Shown in pieces: positions 1 to 9,655 of a DNA stretch of 64,000 bases (position 1 is its first letter; each line of letters starts with the position of its first letter). The position numbers and the translations under genes are program-made. The notes under the pieces were generated by a model that was not told where the DNA came from, did no database searches, and was given only the letters and a program-made list of their open reading frames with translations. Source of the DNA: CAWGCE01 sp964480915 (GTDB taxonomy: Bacteria; Planctomycetota; Planctomycetia; Pirellulales; Pirellulaceae); contig CAYZRS010000019.1 of NCBI GenBank assembly GCA_964480915.1, forward strand, positions 22,952 through 86,951, in the 5' to 3' direction.

Positions 1-1671
1 GCCAGCCAAGTGGAGCTGAATTTCCCCAACGATCCGGATGTGCGTGCCGGACTCTACGCCGCGCTGAGCGAGGCTTATTCCAACTTGGGTATTTATGAGC
101 AATCGCTCGAGTTTGGCAAACGGGCCGAGTCGCTATACGCGAGTGAAAACGGACCCAAAAGTAGAGAACATCTATTGGCGACTGCAAACGTCGCAAGAGC
201 AACCCGGCAGCTCGGCGATGGTAAGACGGCCGTTGCGCAGCTGGAACAGGTTTGCAAGCAATTCCCGTTGGCGAATGTGACACACCGTTCTCAAACAACG
301 GCCGTCCATGTTGAATTGGTCCAGGCATATATCACCGATGGAAGATTTGATGCGGCCGTCGAGTTGGCTCGCAGACTCAATGACGCGCTGGGGCCCCAGC
401 ATGAACCGGCTGACGAAATCAAAGTGATCGATGCGTTGGGTAGCGCCTTGTTGGCACAGGGTAATTTTGAAGAGGCGCTCGATCGCCATGAATCGGCACT
501 GCTTCTCAGCTACGAAAAGTTGGGCAGAACGCATTCCACCTCATTGCGACTGACCGACAACCTAGCGAATGCGTTGATGTCGACCGGCAAGTTCGCAGAA
601 GCCCGCCAACTGCTCGAACCACTGTTTGCCGACGACGAATTGATGCTCGATCGGCATCACCCCAACATCATCTCCATGCTGCGAAAGCTGGCCCAGTGCC
701 GTATCGAAGGCGAGGAAGCCGAGTCGGCGATCCAGTTAATCGGAGAATGCCATCGAAGCCTGGCGGCATCATTGGGCGAAACTCATCCGGCGACCATCGA
801 TTGCTTGAACGACTTGGCAATCGCCAACGCTCGAGTCGGAAATGCGGAACCTGCCGTCGAACTCCTGGAGCTTGTGGTGGAACTTAGCGAACGCCAGTTC
901 GAAGCAAACCACCCGGCCATCCTCACTCACCAAAATAATCTTGCACACGCCTATGCTGAACTCGCCCGGATACCAGAAGCGGTCGAACTTATGGAAGCGG
1001 TCATCGCCGGCCGCGTTGAATCACTGGGGGCGGAACACCTTTACACCCTGCAATCGATCAATGGTCTGGCACTCTTCCTCAGACAAGGTGGCGCGTTTGC
1101 TGAGTCATTCGAGTTGCTCGAACAGCTGCTTCCCGATAAACGAAGAATCCTCGGACCAGACCATCTGGAAACCATCTTGGCCATGCACGACGCAACCATG
1201 GCCTTAATCAGGCTAGAACGATTCGCGGAGGCTGCAGAGATCGCGGCCGATTACGTCGACGTGACAAGACGAACCGATTTCGGATATTTACCAATCGCCC
1301 TGTCCACGCTTGGAGAATCCCTCTTTCACCTCCAGCGTTTCGACGACGCTCAACGTGCGCTCGAAGAAGCGTGCGAACGGTTCGGCGAAGGACCTCACAG
1401 CTTTCAAGCATTCAACCAAATCTTGCTGGGACGGATCGCGTTGGCAAAAGAAGACCTGCCTCAAGCCAAAGCGCTGCTGACCCAAGGCGCCAAAGCAATC
1501 AACTTAACGATGAAGAATAGCCCAGCCAATTATCGCCGGCTGTTTACAGCAAGATCGATGGTGGCGTTACACACCGCAGCGGGCAATCCAGAAAAACGGG
1601 CCGCTTGGGAGGCGATGGTGAAGCAGCAAGCGGAACAGATTCAGTCGATGAAGTTTGAACGTTCACAATGA
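1..1671 (+). CDS. TPR-repeat protein, 5'-truncated by window edge
   Basis: The frame is open from the first base, so the true start lies upstream; 556 residues are visible. The visible part is a long run of tetratricopeptide-like helical repeats of about 42 residues, with recurrent A-x-x-L-G-x-x-x-x-A spacing and pairs such as ALMSTGKFAEA and 'GETHPATIDCLNDLA', typical of the kinesin-light-chain/TPR_12 type. No catalytic motif is visible. In planctomycetes such arrays often form the C-terminal half of Ser/Thr protein kinases, so the missing N-terminus could be a kinase domain, but that is inference. The TPR part should act as a protein-protein interaction scaffold. It ends with TGA at 1669-1671, and a 376-base stretch follows before aceE. 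Confidence 0.8.
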   Translation, partial: ASQVELNFPNDPDVRAGLYAALSEAYSNLGIYEQSLEFGKRAESLYASENGPKSREHLLATANVARATRQLGDGKTAVAQLEQVCKQFPLANVTHRSQTTAVHVELVQAYITDGRFDAAVELARRLNDALGPQHEPADEIKVIDALGSALLAQGNFEEALDRHESALLLSYEKLGRTHSTSLRLTDNLANALMSTGKFAEARQLLEPLFADDELMLDRHHPNIISMLRKLAQCRIEGEEAESAIQLIGECHRSLAASLGETHPATIDCLNDLAIANARVGNAEPAVELLELVVELSERQFEANHPAILTHQNNLAHAYAELARIPEAVELMEAVIAGRVESLGAEHLYTLQSINGLALFLRQGGAFAESFELLEQLLPDKRRILGPDHLETILAMHDATMALIRLERFAEAAEIAADYVDVTRRTDFGYLPIALSTLGESLFHLQRFDDAQRALEEACERFGEGPHSFQAFNQILLGRIALAKEDLPQAKALLTQGAKAINLTMKNSPANYRRLFTARSMVALHTAAGNPEKRAAWEAMVKQQAEQIQSMKFERSQ

Positions 1672-2047
1672 CGGGATGTTCGCTGCGCTGCTATCGGAAC
1701 TGGCAAGCCTCCTGCGGAGCGGCCCCACGTGTCGAATTGGCGAAAAAACCAATAAATGCTACGAAAAGTCATTGGTCTTTCTGCTTGAAGGACGATAAAT
1801 CTGCCGATTAAGCGCCCATATCGCGTATTCCAGCTCGTCTGCCCCTTGGTGACCTTTACCGCGCTTGGCTCGTGGAAAACAATGGTGTTTCGGCAGTTTG
1901 CGGGAGTTCCCATCGTCGCAATTCGGCACGGGGGCATCCGCCTTTCAGAGCTCGGTCCCAAACTGCTGCCACCGGAATAGGGCGATATGGGGACCAACAA
2001 GATCAGACGGTCGTAACGGATAAATTCTCCTTTTGGTGAGGCAAGGT
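1672..2047. other. Intergenic region upstream of aceE, 376 bp
   Basis: I see no convincing gene, RNA or terminator here. A 119-codon open frame on the minus strand (1641-2000) runs into the upstream CDS and has no recognisable protein content. The aceE ribosome-binding site (GGTGAG at 2035-2040) closes the region. The aceE promoter is presumably here, but I cannot pick a convincing -35/-10 pair. Confidence 0.4.
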
Positions 2048-4768
2048 ATGGCGAATGCCAAAGTGGTTGGCGATGGTGAAGCGCAATCGATTGAAATTTC
2101 AGGACCGGTATCGGTTGATGTCGATCCCATCGAAACGGCCGAATGGCTGGACTCGTTGGAATACGTTTTGGAGAGCCGCGGGCCAGAGCGCGCTGCGTTC
2201 CTGATCCAGTCGCTGCGAAACCGAGCCAGGCAGTCGGGAGTGACCTTGGCTCCCAGTACGATCACGCCGTACATCAACACCATCTCGGCAGACCAGCAAC
2301 CGGCGTTCGGTGGGAACCGAGAAATCGAACGACGCATCAAGAGCATCATTCGCTGGAACGCGATGGCGATGGTCGTAAGAGCCAACAAGAAATTTGACGG
2401 CATCGGTGGACACATCTCGACCTACGCGTCGGCCGCCACGTTGTACGAAGTCGCATTCAACCACTTCTTCCGTGGCCGTGGTGATGACGGATACGATGGC
2501 GATCAGATTTATTTCCAAGGTCACGCCTCGCCGGGCATCTACGCCCGTGCCTTCCTCGAAGGGCGACTCAGTGAAGAGAACCTTCTTTGCTTCCGGCGCG
2601 AACTGCGGGACGTGCAAGGGCTCTCATCCTACCCCCATCCGTGGTTGATGCCCGACTTCTGGGAATTTCCTACCGTCTCGATGGGACTCGCGCCGATCAT
2701 GGCGATCTACCAAGCTCGCTTCAATCGCTACATGCAAGACCGTGGCATCAAGTCGACCGAACATGCTCGCGTGTGGGCCTTCTTGGGTGACGGTGAATGT
2801 GACGAACCGGAAACACTGGGCGCGATCACGCTCGCCTCCCGCGAGAAACTGGACAACCTCACGTTTGTCATCAACTGCAATTTGCAGCGGCTTGACGGAC
2901 CGGTTCGCGGCAACGGGAAAATCATCCAAGAACTAGAAGGCGCTTTCCGAGGCGCCGGCTGGAATGTCATCAAGGTCGTCTGGGGTGATGACTGGGACGA
3001 GTTGCTGGAAGACGACGAAACGGGACTGCTTGTCCAACGCATGGGCGAAGTGGTCGACGGCCAGTATCAGAAGTACACGGCGATGCCCGGGTCGTACATC
3101 CGCGAGCATTTCTTCGGCAAGTACCCCGAAGTCGCCGAGCTAGTGAAGAACTACTCGGACGAGAAACTCGAGCGGATGCGTCGCGGCGGACACGACCCGG
3201 AAAAGGTCTACGCCGCCTACAAGATGGCGACCGAGCTCAAAAACGGTCGTCCGACGGTCATCTTGGCCAAGACGATCAAGGGTTACGGGCTGGGCGAAGT
3301 GGGCGAAGGAAAGAACATCGCTCACAACAAGAAGAAAGCCAACGAAGAAGAGTTGCGTGAATTTCGCAGTCGCTTCGGTATTCCCATTTCGGACGATGAT
3401 GTGGCCGAAGCGCCCTTCTATAAGCCGCCCGAGGATAGTGTCGAAATGAACTATCTCAAAGAACGGCGAGCAGAACTTGGCGGTTCGGTCCCTCGGCGGG
3501 CGACCGAAGTTCCGACAATGGAAGTCCCAACGCTGGCCGAATACGAAGAGTTTTTGGGCGGTAGCAATGACAAGCAGATGTCAACGACGATGGGTGTCGT
3601 TCGCATGATGAGCAAGCTTTGCAAGGAAAAGAGCATTGGCAAATACATCGTGCCGATCGTGCCCGACGAATCACGAACGTTTGGTATGGAAGGCATGTTC
3701 CGGCAAGTGGGCATCTACGCGCACGCCGGTCAGTTGTACGATCCAGTCGATTCCGATCAGTTGATGTATTACAAGGAAGCGGTTAACGGCCAGATTCTTG
3801 AAGAAGGAATCACGGAAGCCGGTTCGATGGCTTCGTTCAATGCGGCCGGTACCGCCTACAGCCAGCACGGGATCAATATGATTCCGTTCTTCATCTACTA
3901 TTCGATGTTCGGCTTCCAACGGATTGGCGACCTGATTTGGGCCGCTGCCGATATGCGAGCCAAGGGATTCATGATCGGCGGAACCGCCGGCCGGACGACA
4001 CTCAACGGTGAAGGGCTGCAGCATCAAGATGGCCACAGCCTGCTGAACGCCATCGCCTTCCCAACGGTCCGCGCGTACGACCCGGCCTTTGTTTATGAAA
4101 CCGCGGTGATCATCCTCCACGGTTTGAAGAAGATGTATCAAGAAGGCGAAACGGCGATCTACTACATTACCGCCGAGAATGAAAACTACGTGATGCCAGC
4201 GATGCCGAAGGGTGCCGAGGAAGGCATCATTCAAGGCATCTACAAGCTCAACACTGAAAAGGCGAGCGGCGACTTGAAGGTGCAGTTGTTCGGTAGCGGA
4301 GCGATCCTGCGGTCAGTATTGAAGGCTCAGCAGATTCTCAAGGACGAGTACAACGTCGCCAGTAATGTGTGGAGCGTTACCAGCTATACCCAGTTACGTC
4401 GCGACGCCGATGCCTGCACGCGTTGGAACATGCTCCACCCGACGAAGAAACCGAAGAAGTCGTACCTCGAGAAGACGTTGAAGGGACAAGAAGGTCCGTT
4501 CATTGCCGCTTCCGATTACGTCAAAGCGGTATCGGAACAAGTCGACCCGTGGATCCCGGGTGGTCTGTTCACACTCGGAACCGACGGCATGGGCCGCAGC
4601 GAAACACGGGAAGCGCTTCGCCGACACTTCGAAGTCGACGCCGAATGCATCGTCATCGCTTCGCTGTATCGACTGATGCAAGAAGGCAAGGTGAGTGCCG
4701 AAGTTGTCGCCGGGGCGATCGAATCGCTGGGCGTCGATGCGGAGAAAGTGAATCCCTACTTCGCGTAG
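2048..4768 (+). CDS. aceE: Pyruvate dehydrogenase E1 component, homodimeric type
   Basis: Thiamine-diphosphate-dependent decarboxylase of the pyruvate dehydrogenase complex. It converts pyruvate and lipoyl-E2 to CO2 and acetyl-lipoyl-E2 in the cytoplasm. The 906-residue length and co-linear blocks match the large homodimeric (E. coli AceE) type rather than the alpha/beta type. Visible marks are the ThDP/Mg motif GDGECDEPE followed by INCNLQRLDGPV around residues 250-290, the 'HASPGIYARAFLEGRLSE' block near 165, and the transketolase-like C-terminal half with 'GRTTLNGEGLQHQDGHS' near 655. I chose ATG 2048 because GGTGAG lies eight bases upstream; an in-frame TTG at 2033 would overlap that site. 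aceF follows 125 bp downstream on the same strand, so the two are probably co-transcribed. Confidence 0.97.
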   Translation: MANAKVVGDGEAQSIEISGPVSVDVDPIETAEWLDSLEYVLESRGPERAAFLIQSLRNRARQSGVTLAPSTITPYINTISADQQPAFGGNREIERRIKSIIRWNAMAMVVRANKKFDGIGGHISTYASAATLYEVAFNHFFRGRGDDGYDGDQIYFQGHASPGIYARAFLEGRLSEENLLCFRRELRDVQGLSSYPHPWLMPDFWEFPTVSMGLAPIMAIYQARFNRYMQDRGIKSTEHARVWAFLGDGECDEPETLGAITLASREKLDNLTFVINCNLQRLDGPVRGNGKIIQELEGAFRGAGWNVIKVVWGDDWDELLEDDETGLLVQRMGEVVDGQYQKYTAMPGSYIREHFFGKYPEVAELVKNYSDEKLERMRRGGHDPEKVYAAYKMATELKNGRPTVILAKTIKGYGLGEVGEGKNIAHNKKKANEEELREFRSRFGIPISDDDVAEAPFYKPPEDSVEMNYLKERRAELGGSVPRRATEVPTMEVPTLAEYEEFLGGSNDKQMSTTMGVVRMMSKLCKEKSIGKYIVPIVPDESRTFGMEGMFRQVGIYAHAGQLYDPVDSDQLMYYKEAVNGQILEEGITEAGSMASFNAAGTAYSQHGINMIPFFIYYSMFGFQRIGDLIWAAADMRAKGFMIGGTAGRTTLNGEGLQHQDGHSLLNAIAFPTVRAYDPAFVYETAVIILHGLKKMYQEGETAIYYITAENENYVMPAMPKGAEEGIIQGIYKLNTEKASGDLKVQLFGSGAILRSVLKAQQILKDEYNVASNVWSVTSYTQLRRDADACTRWNMLHPTKKPKKSYLEKTLKGQEGPFIAASDYVKAVSEQVDPWIPGGLFTLGTDGMGRSETREALRRHFEVDAECIVIASLYRLMQEGKVSAEVVAGAIESLGVDAEKVNPYFA

Positions 4769-4893
4769 GCGTTCACTTCGCGTACTCGCTTGAGCGAGTT
4801 CCATAAACAGAATTCGATCAGCGGAATTCAACTAACGAAATTCATCGCGGCTCGACTGGGCTGCGAACATGCATACAAAGACGAGAAACACTG

Positions 4894-6255
4894 ATGGGTA
4901 TTGAGGTAAAACTCCCAGACTTGGGAGACGGAATCGAATCGGGCGACATCATGGAAGTCCTGGTCAAAGAGGGCGACGAAGTCGCAAAGGACCAGAGCAT
5001 TTTAGAGATCGAAACCGATAAGGCGACGGTCGAAGTCCCCAGCCCAAGCGCCGGCAAAGTGGCAAAGATTCACGTCGCCACGGGCGATACCGTGGCGATT
5101 GGCGCCGCTCTGCTGACGTTAGAAGGCGCTGCCGGCGGCTCTGCTGCTGCGGCCGCTCCGGCCGCCAAGCCGGCCGCAACTCCGCCACCAGAACCACCCA
5201 AATCGGCGGCCCCGCCCGAACCGGCGCCTCAGGCGGCCACACCAGAGCCGACTCCGGCACCAACCGAAAGTCCAGCGCCGACTCCGGCTCCCAAACCGCA
5301 ACCCAAAGCGGCTCCTGTCGCTGCCAAGCCGGCCGTTGCAGGAGCTCCCGTCGCTGCGGGCCCAGCCATCCGCCGATTTGCTCGGGAAGTGGGTGTCGAT
5401 TTGAGCACCGTTTCCGGATCGGGTGCCGGCGGACGCATCACGCGCGATGACGTTTTGGAAGTCGTTCGTCACGCAAACAAGGTCGCCAGCACGACGACCG
5501 AAGTGGCGGCCGATGCCAATCCATTACCGGGCGACGCATCGTCTGACGATTGGGGCCCGATCAGCGTGGAAAGTGCGCCCCGCATTCGCAGCACGATTGC
5601 CAAGAAGATGCACGAATCTTGGTCGACCGTCCCCCGCGTCACCAACTTCGACGACGCCGATGTGACCGAACTGGAAGTCATGCGTCAGTCGAGTAAGGCC
5701 GACTATGCGGCGCAAGGCATTAAGCTGACTTCGATGCCGTTCATCATCAAAGCAGTGTCGATGGCCTTACGGAATCACCCGCTGATCAACGCCTCGTACG
5801 ATCCCGAACAGAATCAGATCACTTACAAGCGTTACGTTAACGTCGGCGTAGCGGTCGACACCGAACGCGGTTTGGTCGTCCCGGCACTGCGAAAGACCGA
5901 CCAACTGAGCATTTCCGAAACGGCGAAGGAACTGGCGTCGGTCGCGGAACGTGTTCGCACGGGCAGCTTCACCGTCGACGACCTTCGCGGCGGCACCTTT
6001 ACGATTAGTAATTTAGGCGCGATCGGCGGCCAGTATTCAACACCGATCGTGAACGTTCCCGAGGTCGCCATCCTACTCGTTGGCCGATCTCGCAAGATGC
6101 CGATCGTGGTGAATGACGAAATCGTCATTCGGCTGATGATGCCGATGAGCCTGTCGTACGATCATCGCTTGGTCGACGGAGCTACGGCGGCTCGCTTCCT
6201 GAACGATGTGATCGGCTTCCTAGAAGCACCTGGCCGGCTATTGCTGGCTCCGTGA
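4894..6255 (+). CDS. aceF: Dihydrolipoamide acetyltransferase (pyruvate dehydrogenase E2)
   Basis: Core acyltransferase of the pyruvate dehydrogenase complex, passing acetyl from lipoyl-lysine to CoA. It has a single N-terminal lipoyl domain (residues 1-75), with the lipoylated lysine at about K43 in IETDKATVEV. A long Ala/Pro-rich flexible linker follows (about 80-155), then a peripheral-subunit-binding domain (about 156-192, IRRFAREVGVDLS...GRITRDDV). The catalytic domain ends with YDHRLVDGA, whose active-site His is about residue 424. E. coli AceF has three lipoyl domains; this one has one. It lies directly behind aceE. No lpd (E3) gene is in the window. The short gap before it contains a small hairpin (ACTCGC-TTGA-GCGAGT near 4786). 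Confidence 0.97.
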   Translation: MGIEVKLPDLGDGIESGDIMEVLVKEGDEVAKDQSILEIETDKATVEVPSPSAGKVAKIHVATGDTVAIGAALLTLEGAAGGSAAAAAPAAKPAATPPPEPPKSAAPPEPAPQAATPEPTPAPTESPAPTPAPKPQPKAAPVAAKPAVAGAPVAAGPAIRRFAREVGVDLSTVSGSGAGGRITRDDVLEVVRHANKVASTTTEVAADANPLPGDASSDDWGPISVESAPRIRSTIAKKMHESWSTVPRVTNFDDADVTELEVMRQSSKADYAAQGIKLTSMPFIIKAVSMALRNHPLINASYDPEQNQITYKRYVNVGVAVDTERGLVVPALRKTDQLSISETAKELASVAERVRTGSFTVDDLRGGTFTISNLGAIGGQYSTPIVNVPEVAILLVGRSRKMPIVVNDEIVIRLMMPMSLSYDHRLVDGATAARFLNDVIGFLEAPGRLLLAP

Positions 6256-6282
6256 GCCGCAACCGACTGAGAATTCCATAGA

Positions 6283-6319
6283 CAAGGCGGCTCAAGCCCA
6301 TGCTTGGCCGCCTTGTTTT
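6283..6319 (+). terminator. Rho-independent terminator after aceF
   Basis: A perfect stem CAAGGCGGC / GCCGCCTTG, with further pairing inside (AAGC/GCTT), is followed by TTTTA. It begins 27 bases after the aceF stop codon and closes the aceEF unit. The next gene is on the opposite strand and ends at 6436, so this marks the boundary between convergent units. Confidence 0.8.
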
Positions 6320-6435
6320 ATGCTCACAGGCCCACCACCTGCTGTTCTGATCAATGAAGACGCAAGTTCAACTCAGCAAGCGGCCGAATCTCTATCCCTC
6401 CGACCGCGGCTCAAGTTTTCACCACGCCGGTTGCG

Positions 6436-7119
6436 TTAGCGGAGCAGCAACGTGTAGTACGCTCGACCACTTCCATCGTAAGAAATGGCCGCACCGGCTC
6501 GGCGATATCCGGTCGAGTACAAGTAGCACGTGTTGAACTGCGACCCGAGATCACTGTAGCCATGTGCGTAGCCCACACCTTCGACCGACGCTCCACCCTT
6601 AGGTAAATTGTCGTGTCCGGTGATGCGGCGATTGGCACGGTTCATCGACTTCTGCCTGGCCACCATCATCAAGCTGGGGTCCATCTGCAACGCATACAAC
6701 CCGGCTCGCATTCGCTTGCGATTCACGATGGTCAGCACCTCATCCATACCGCCGCTCGGGGCCGCATTGAAGGACACCGTTTGGACCGGCTGGCCCTGTG
6801 TCGGCAAATACTCAGGATAGGTCACTGCCCCCATCGCTTGACCCTGCATCGCGTAGCCGTCAGCTGGATAGCCGTCCATCGGATAACTCTCCACCGGATA
6901 GCCTGCCGTCGTACCGTCCACGATTTCACCAGTGAAGCCTCCTTGGATGACTTCTCCTACAACCGTTCCTTCAATCGCTCCCTCCATCGGGTAGCTGGAA
7001 TAAACTTCGTTCGTTTCTATCGCTTGGTTGTTCCCGCAGTTCACGCATTGCGCGGTCAGGGGAGCACAACATCCAATCGCAAAACAGACACTACTTAGTA
7101 GCACGCTTCGATACATCAT
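6436..7119 (-). CDS. Secreted CAP/SCP-like domain protein
   Basis: A 227-residue exported protein with a hydrophobic signal peptide (about residues 1-24) followed by Cys-x-x-Cys. The middle (about 45-110) is low complexity with repeated Gly-Tyr-Pro and SYPMDGYPADGYAM units. The C-terminal 100 residues resemble the CAP/SCP (YkwD-type) fold: MDEVLTIVNRKRMRAGL, then a helix 'MMVARQKSMNRANRRITGH', then GASVEGVGYA. The usual CAP metal/active-site His and Glu positions are only partly visible, so function is uncertain; extracellular or cell-surface binding is the family expectation. I chose ATG 7119 because GAAAGG (7131-7126) lies six bases upstream; ATG 7125 would touch the site. Confidence 0.75.
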   Translation of the reverse strand: MMYRSVLLSSVCFAIGCCAPLTAQCVNCGNNQAIETNEVYSSYPMEGAIEGTVVGEVIQGGFTGEIVDGTTAGYPVESYPMDGYPADGYAMQGQAMGAVTYPEYLPTQGQPVQTVSFNAAPSGGMDEVLTIVNRKRMRAGLYALQMDPSLMMVARQKSMNRANRRITGHDNLPKGGASVEGVGYAHGYSDLGSQFNTCYLYSTGYRRAGAAISYDGSGRAYYTLLLR

Positions 7120-7460
7120 CTGCATCCTTTCGTAACGAATCCAAATCGACCGAATTGCATAGGCATGCGTTCCGACCGCTTTGTTTCTAATGGTAGGTAG
7201 AGCCGATCACGCCCACGGCGTAACGACCCCAGTTTTGGCAGGTCATGTCAGTGTTTGCTGACATGATGAAAATGTGGAGTGGCCTGTCGAATCCAACAAA
7301 GCCACACGTTGGTGGGACCGTCAAATTAACAACACTTCCGCTTCGACGGGAAGGGCAGCTTTTTTGGCCCTAGAATGAGGCCGTTTTTGGCCATTGAGAA
7401 CCACCCGGGGGGCAGGAAAGACACCATTGACCGGTGTCGACCCAGCGATCGTCCACGCGT
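7120..7460. other. Intergenic region between glgC and the CAP-like gene, 341 bp
   Basis: Both flanking genes are on the minus strand, so this holds the glgC 3' region and the promoter of the CAP-like gene. The only clear structure is the inverted repeat at 7243-7266, listed separately. I see no gene. Confidence 0.5.
7243..7266. promoter_or_regulatory. Perfect 9-bp inverted repeat upstream of CAP-like gene
   Basis: TCATGTCAG and CTGACATGA are separated by six bases. The centre is about 135 bp upstream of the CAP-like start. There is no T-run on either side, so it looks more like an operator or a processed RNA hairpin than a terminator. Function is inferred from shape only. Confidence 0.4.
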
Positions 7461-8753
7461 CTATTCACCAAGCTTCCAGCCATTGGGAACCTTGGCATCT
7501 TTGCCGATGACGACAATGCCATCGCGAACATGGCACCAGGGCTCGACTTCCGCATCTTCCATCTGCGTCGGGTGGATCTGGACATTCGTACCAAAGTGGC
7601 AGTTCTTGTCGATGATCGCCCCCTCGATGTGGCAGTCGTTTCCGAAGCCCAACGACGGTTGCCCCAATTTGGCATCGTGAGCCAAGTCGGCAGGTGAGGC
7701 GATTTCGTCCGCCCCCATCAAGACCGAATTTTTGATGGTCACGTTGTTGCCGATCTTGCAACGCAAGCCAATGATGCTGTTCTCGATCGTCGTTCCCGTG
7801 CCGATCGAACAGCCGTCGGCGATGATCGAGTTCTCAATTTTGCAGCCTCGTAAGATCGACGGCGGCAGGAAGCGAGATCGCGAGTAGATCGGCATCGCCG
7901 CGTCTTCCAATTTGAAGGGCGAGTCAGCACGAGTCAGCCCCAGATTGGCGTCGTAAAACGCTCGGATCGTCCCGATGTCTTCCCAATACCCATCAAACAT
8001 GTGGACTTGAACATGCTTCGTTCGTATCGACGCTGGGAAAATCTCTTTGCCGAAATCTTCGTACGTCGTTCTTCGCAGCACTTCCAGCAAGACATCTCGC
8101 TTGAATAAGTAGATGCCCATACTGGCCAGGCATTCGCGGCCCTGACTCGGTATTCCTTGTTTCTCGATCCACTCTGGACTCATCGCGACCGAATCAATTT
8201 CTTCATCCGTTTGCGGCTTTTCAAGGAAACCGGCAACTCGTCCCGAATCGTCCAAACGCATGACACCCAGACTCTTGGCATCTTGACGATCGACAGGAAT
8301 GGCCGCAATCGTCGCGTCGGCGTTAGAATTGACGTGCGTCGCCAGCATGTCGCGATAATCCATTCGGTACAGTTGGTCACCGGATAGGATCAGCACGTTC
8401 TCGATATTCGATTGCTCGAGGTATCGCATGTTTTTGCGTACGGCATCGGCCGTGCCTTGGTACCAATCGGTACCGGAAGCCATCGTTTGCTGAGCGGCCA
8501 AGATTTCGACGAAGCCGCCGCTGAACGGATCGAAACGATACGTCTGTCGAATGTGACGATGGAGACTGACCGAAAGAAACTGGGTCAACACGTAGATTCG
8601 ATTGATCGAACTATTGATGCAATTCGAAAGTGGGATGTCGATGAGCCGGTACTTTCCGGCAAGCGGTACGGCCGGCTTGGAACGATATTCTGTCAGTGGC
8701 AGAAGACGTGTACCTCGGCCACCTCCCAATACAAACGCAACTGTATTTCGCAT
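7461..8753 (-). CDS. glgC: Glucose-1-phosphate adenylyltransferase (ADP-glucose pyrophosphorylase)
   Basis: Makes ADP-glucose from ATP and glucose-1-phosphate, the committed step of bacterial glycogen synthesis. The N-terminal nucleotidyltransferase domain has GGGRGTRLLPLT and the substrate-site block KPAVPLAGKYRLIDIPLSNC. YQGTADAVRKN and LSGDQLYRMDY follow near residues 95 and 125. The C-terminal third (about 295-430) is a left-handed beta-helix of hexapeptide repeats (IIADGCSIG, IIGLRCKIG). The 430-residue length is normal. The start ATG 8753 is required by the N-terminal motif. No other glg gene is adjacent. Confidence 0.97.
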   Translation of the reverse strand: MRNTVAFVLGGGRGTRLLPLTEYRSKPAVPLAGKYRLIDIPLSNCINSSINRIYVLTQFLSVSLHRHIRQTYRFDPFSGGFVEILAAQQTMASGTDWYQGTADAVRKNMRYLEQSNIENVLILSGDQLYRMDYRDMLATHVNSNADATIAAIPVDRQDAKSLGVMRLDDSGRVAGFLEKPQTDEEIDSVAMSPEWIEKQGIPSQGRECLASMGIYLFKRDVLLEVLRRTTYEDFGKEIFPASIRTKHVQVHMFDGYWEDIGTIRAFYDANLGLTRADSPFKLEDAAMPIYSRSRFLPPSILRGCKIENSIIADGCSIGTGTTIENSIIGLRCKIGNNVTIKNSVLMGADEIASPADLAHDAKLGQPSLGFGNDCHIEGAIIDKNCHFGTNVQIHPTQMEDAEVEPWCHVRDGIVVIGKDAKVPNGWKLGE

Positions 8754-8932
8754 CTCGTCGCCGTTACCCTCAAGTCAATAAGTCGCCACATTCGTGTAAC
8801 CGTGTCGACTAGAGCCTAAGGGATCAGACTCGGATGAACCAGTACGCCTGAGTCGCGAGCCAACCTGAACAGCGTCGCCAGCGTTGCCACTGGCCTCATT
8901 GCATCGGTTAGCAGAGATAGGCAAAAAAGTCG

Positions 8933-9655
8933 CTAAATCGAAGAACCGGCATTTCGTCGACTCGGGTTTCCATCGAGCAAGCTTGTGATTCCATGCCAAC
9001 TAAGTGATTCGGGGCCCAAGGCTTCGATCAGTTCTTCGGCCGCCGCCCAGTCTTGCGGTTTGTCGAGTCGCAATTGCAGGTCATGGCGTTCAAGCTCTTG
9101 CGGCACCGGGATGAAACGCAACTGGTAAATGTCAGGATGAGCCAGCAGGAAATCAGGCAAAGAACGCGGGACGCCGGCCTCTCGCGACTGTTTCAACGCC
9201 CTTTTCAACGCCGAAACCAAACACCACTCGCCACACAGACCGACCTGGGAAAGCGAGCGAAAATCCTGACGGCTACCTCGGTAGCCGATGTAGTCGGCGC
9301 CTGGCTGTTTCTGAGCAGCTGCGACAAGTCCGTCCAACAGATCGGGATCAACGAACGGACAATGCAAATCAACGCGGACCACTGCTTCGGCCTGTTGCTG
9401 TTCCGCCGCAGCGACCAGACGAGCCATCGCGTCGACCGCATCACTCGACACGACCGTCGCATCGGAAGGAACGCACCGCTGCAAATCACGCGTCCAAGCC
9501 GTGGGAACAATCACGGCCACTCCGTCCAACCAATCGGCATCCGAAACACGGCGCGCAACCCTCGCAATCAGTGATTCACCACCCACCAAACGAGTCGCAT
9601 CGGTGTCGCGTGATGGCTCAGGTCCGACCGTGTCAATGATTCCTAGCGTCTTCAT
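8933..9655 (-). CDS. Cytidylyltransferase-like (SpsF/KdsB fold) protein, degenerate
   Basis: A 240-residue cytoplasmic protein resembling the CMP-sugar nucleotidyltransferase fold. After the first strand (MKTLGIIDTV) there is a loop ending RLVGGESLIARVARRV, then VAVIVPTAWTRDLQ, and a metal-binding-like VRVDLHCPFVDPDLLDGL at about residues 105-125. The C-terminal 'LRLDKPQDWAAAEELIEALG' is typical of SpsF-like proteins. The usual N-terminal R-x-x-S-x-R-L-P-x-K signature is not present, so catalytic activity is doubtful. I chose ATG 9655 (GGAG nine bases upstream); the frame stays open further upstream but that part looks non-coding. glgC follows 179 bp downstream on the same strand. Confidence 0.7.
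   Translation of the reverse strand: MKTLGIIDTVGPEPSRDTDATRLVGGESLIARVARRVSDADWLDGVAVIVPTAWTRDLQRCVPSDATVVSSDAVDAMARLVAAAEQQQAEAVVRVDLHCPFVDPDLLDGLVAAAQKQPGADYIGYRGSRQDFRSLSQVGLCGEWCLVSALKRALKQSREAGVPRSLPDFLLAHPDIYQLRFIPVPQELERHDLQLRLDKPQDWAAAEELIEALGPESLSWHGITSLLDGNPSRRNAGSSI

Noticed and set aside
1641..2000. Minus-strand 119-codon gene upstream of aceE
   Set aside because: It overlaps the end of the TPR gene, starts without a ribosome-binding site and has no recognisable sequence features.
2033..2047. TTG start for aceE at 2033
   Set aside because: It overlaps the GGTGAG site that serves ATG 2048, and the five extra residues have no family match.
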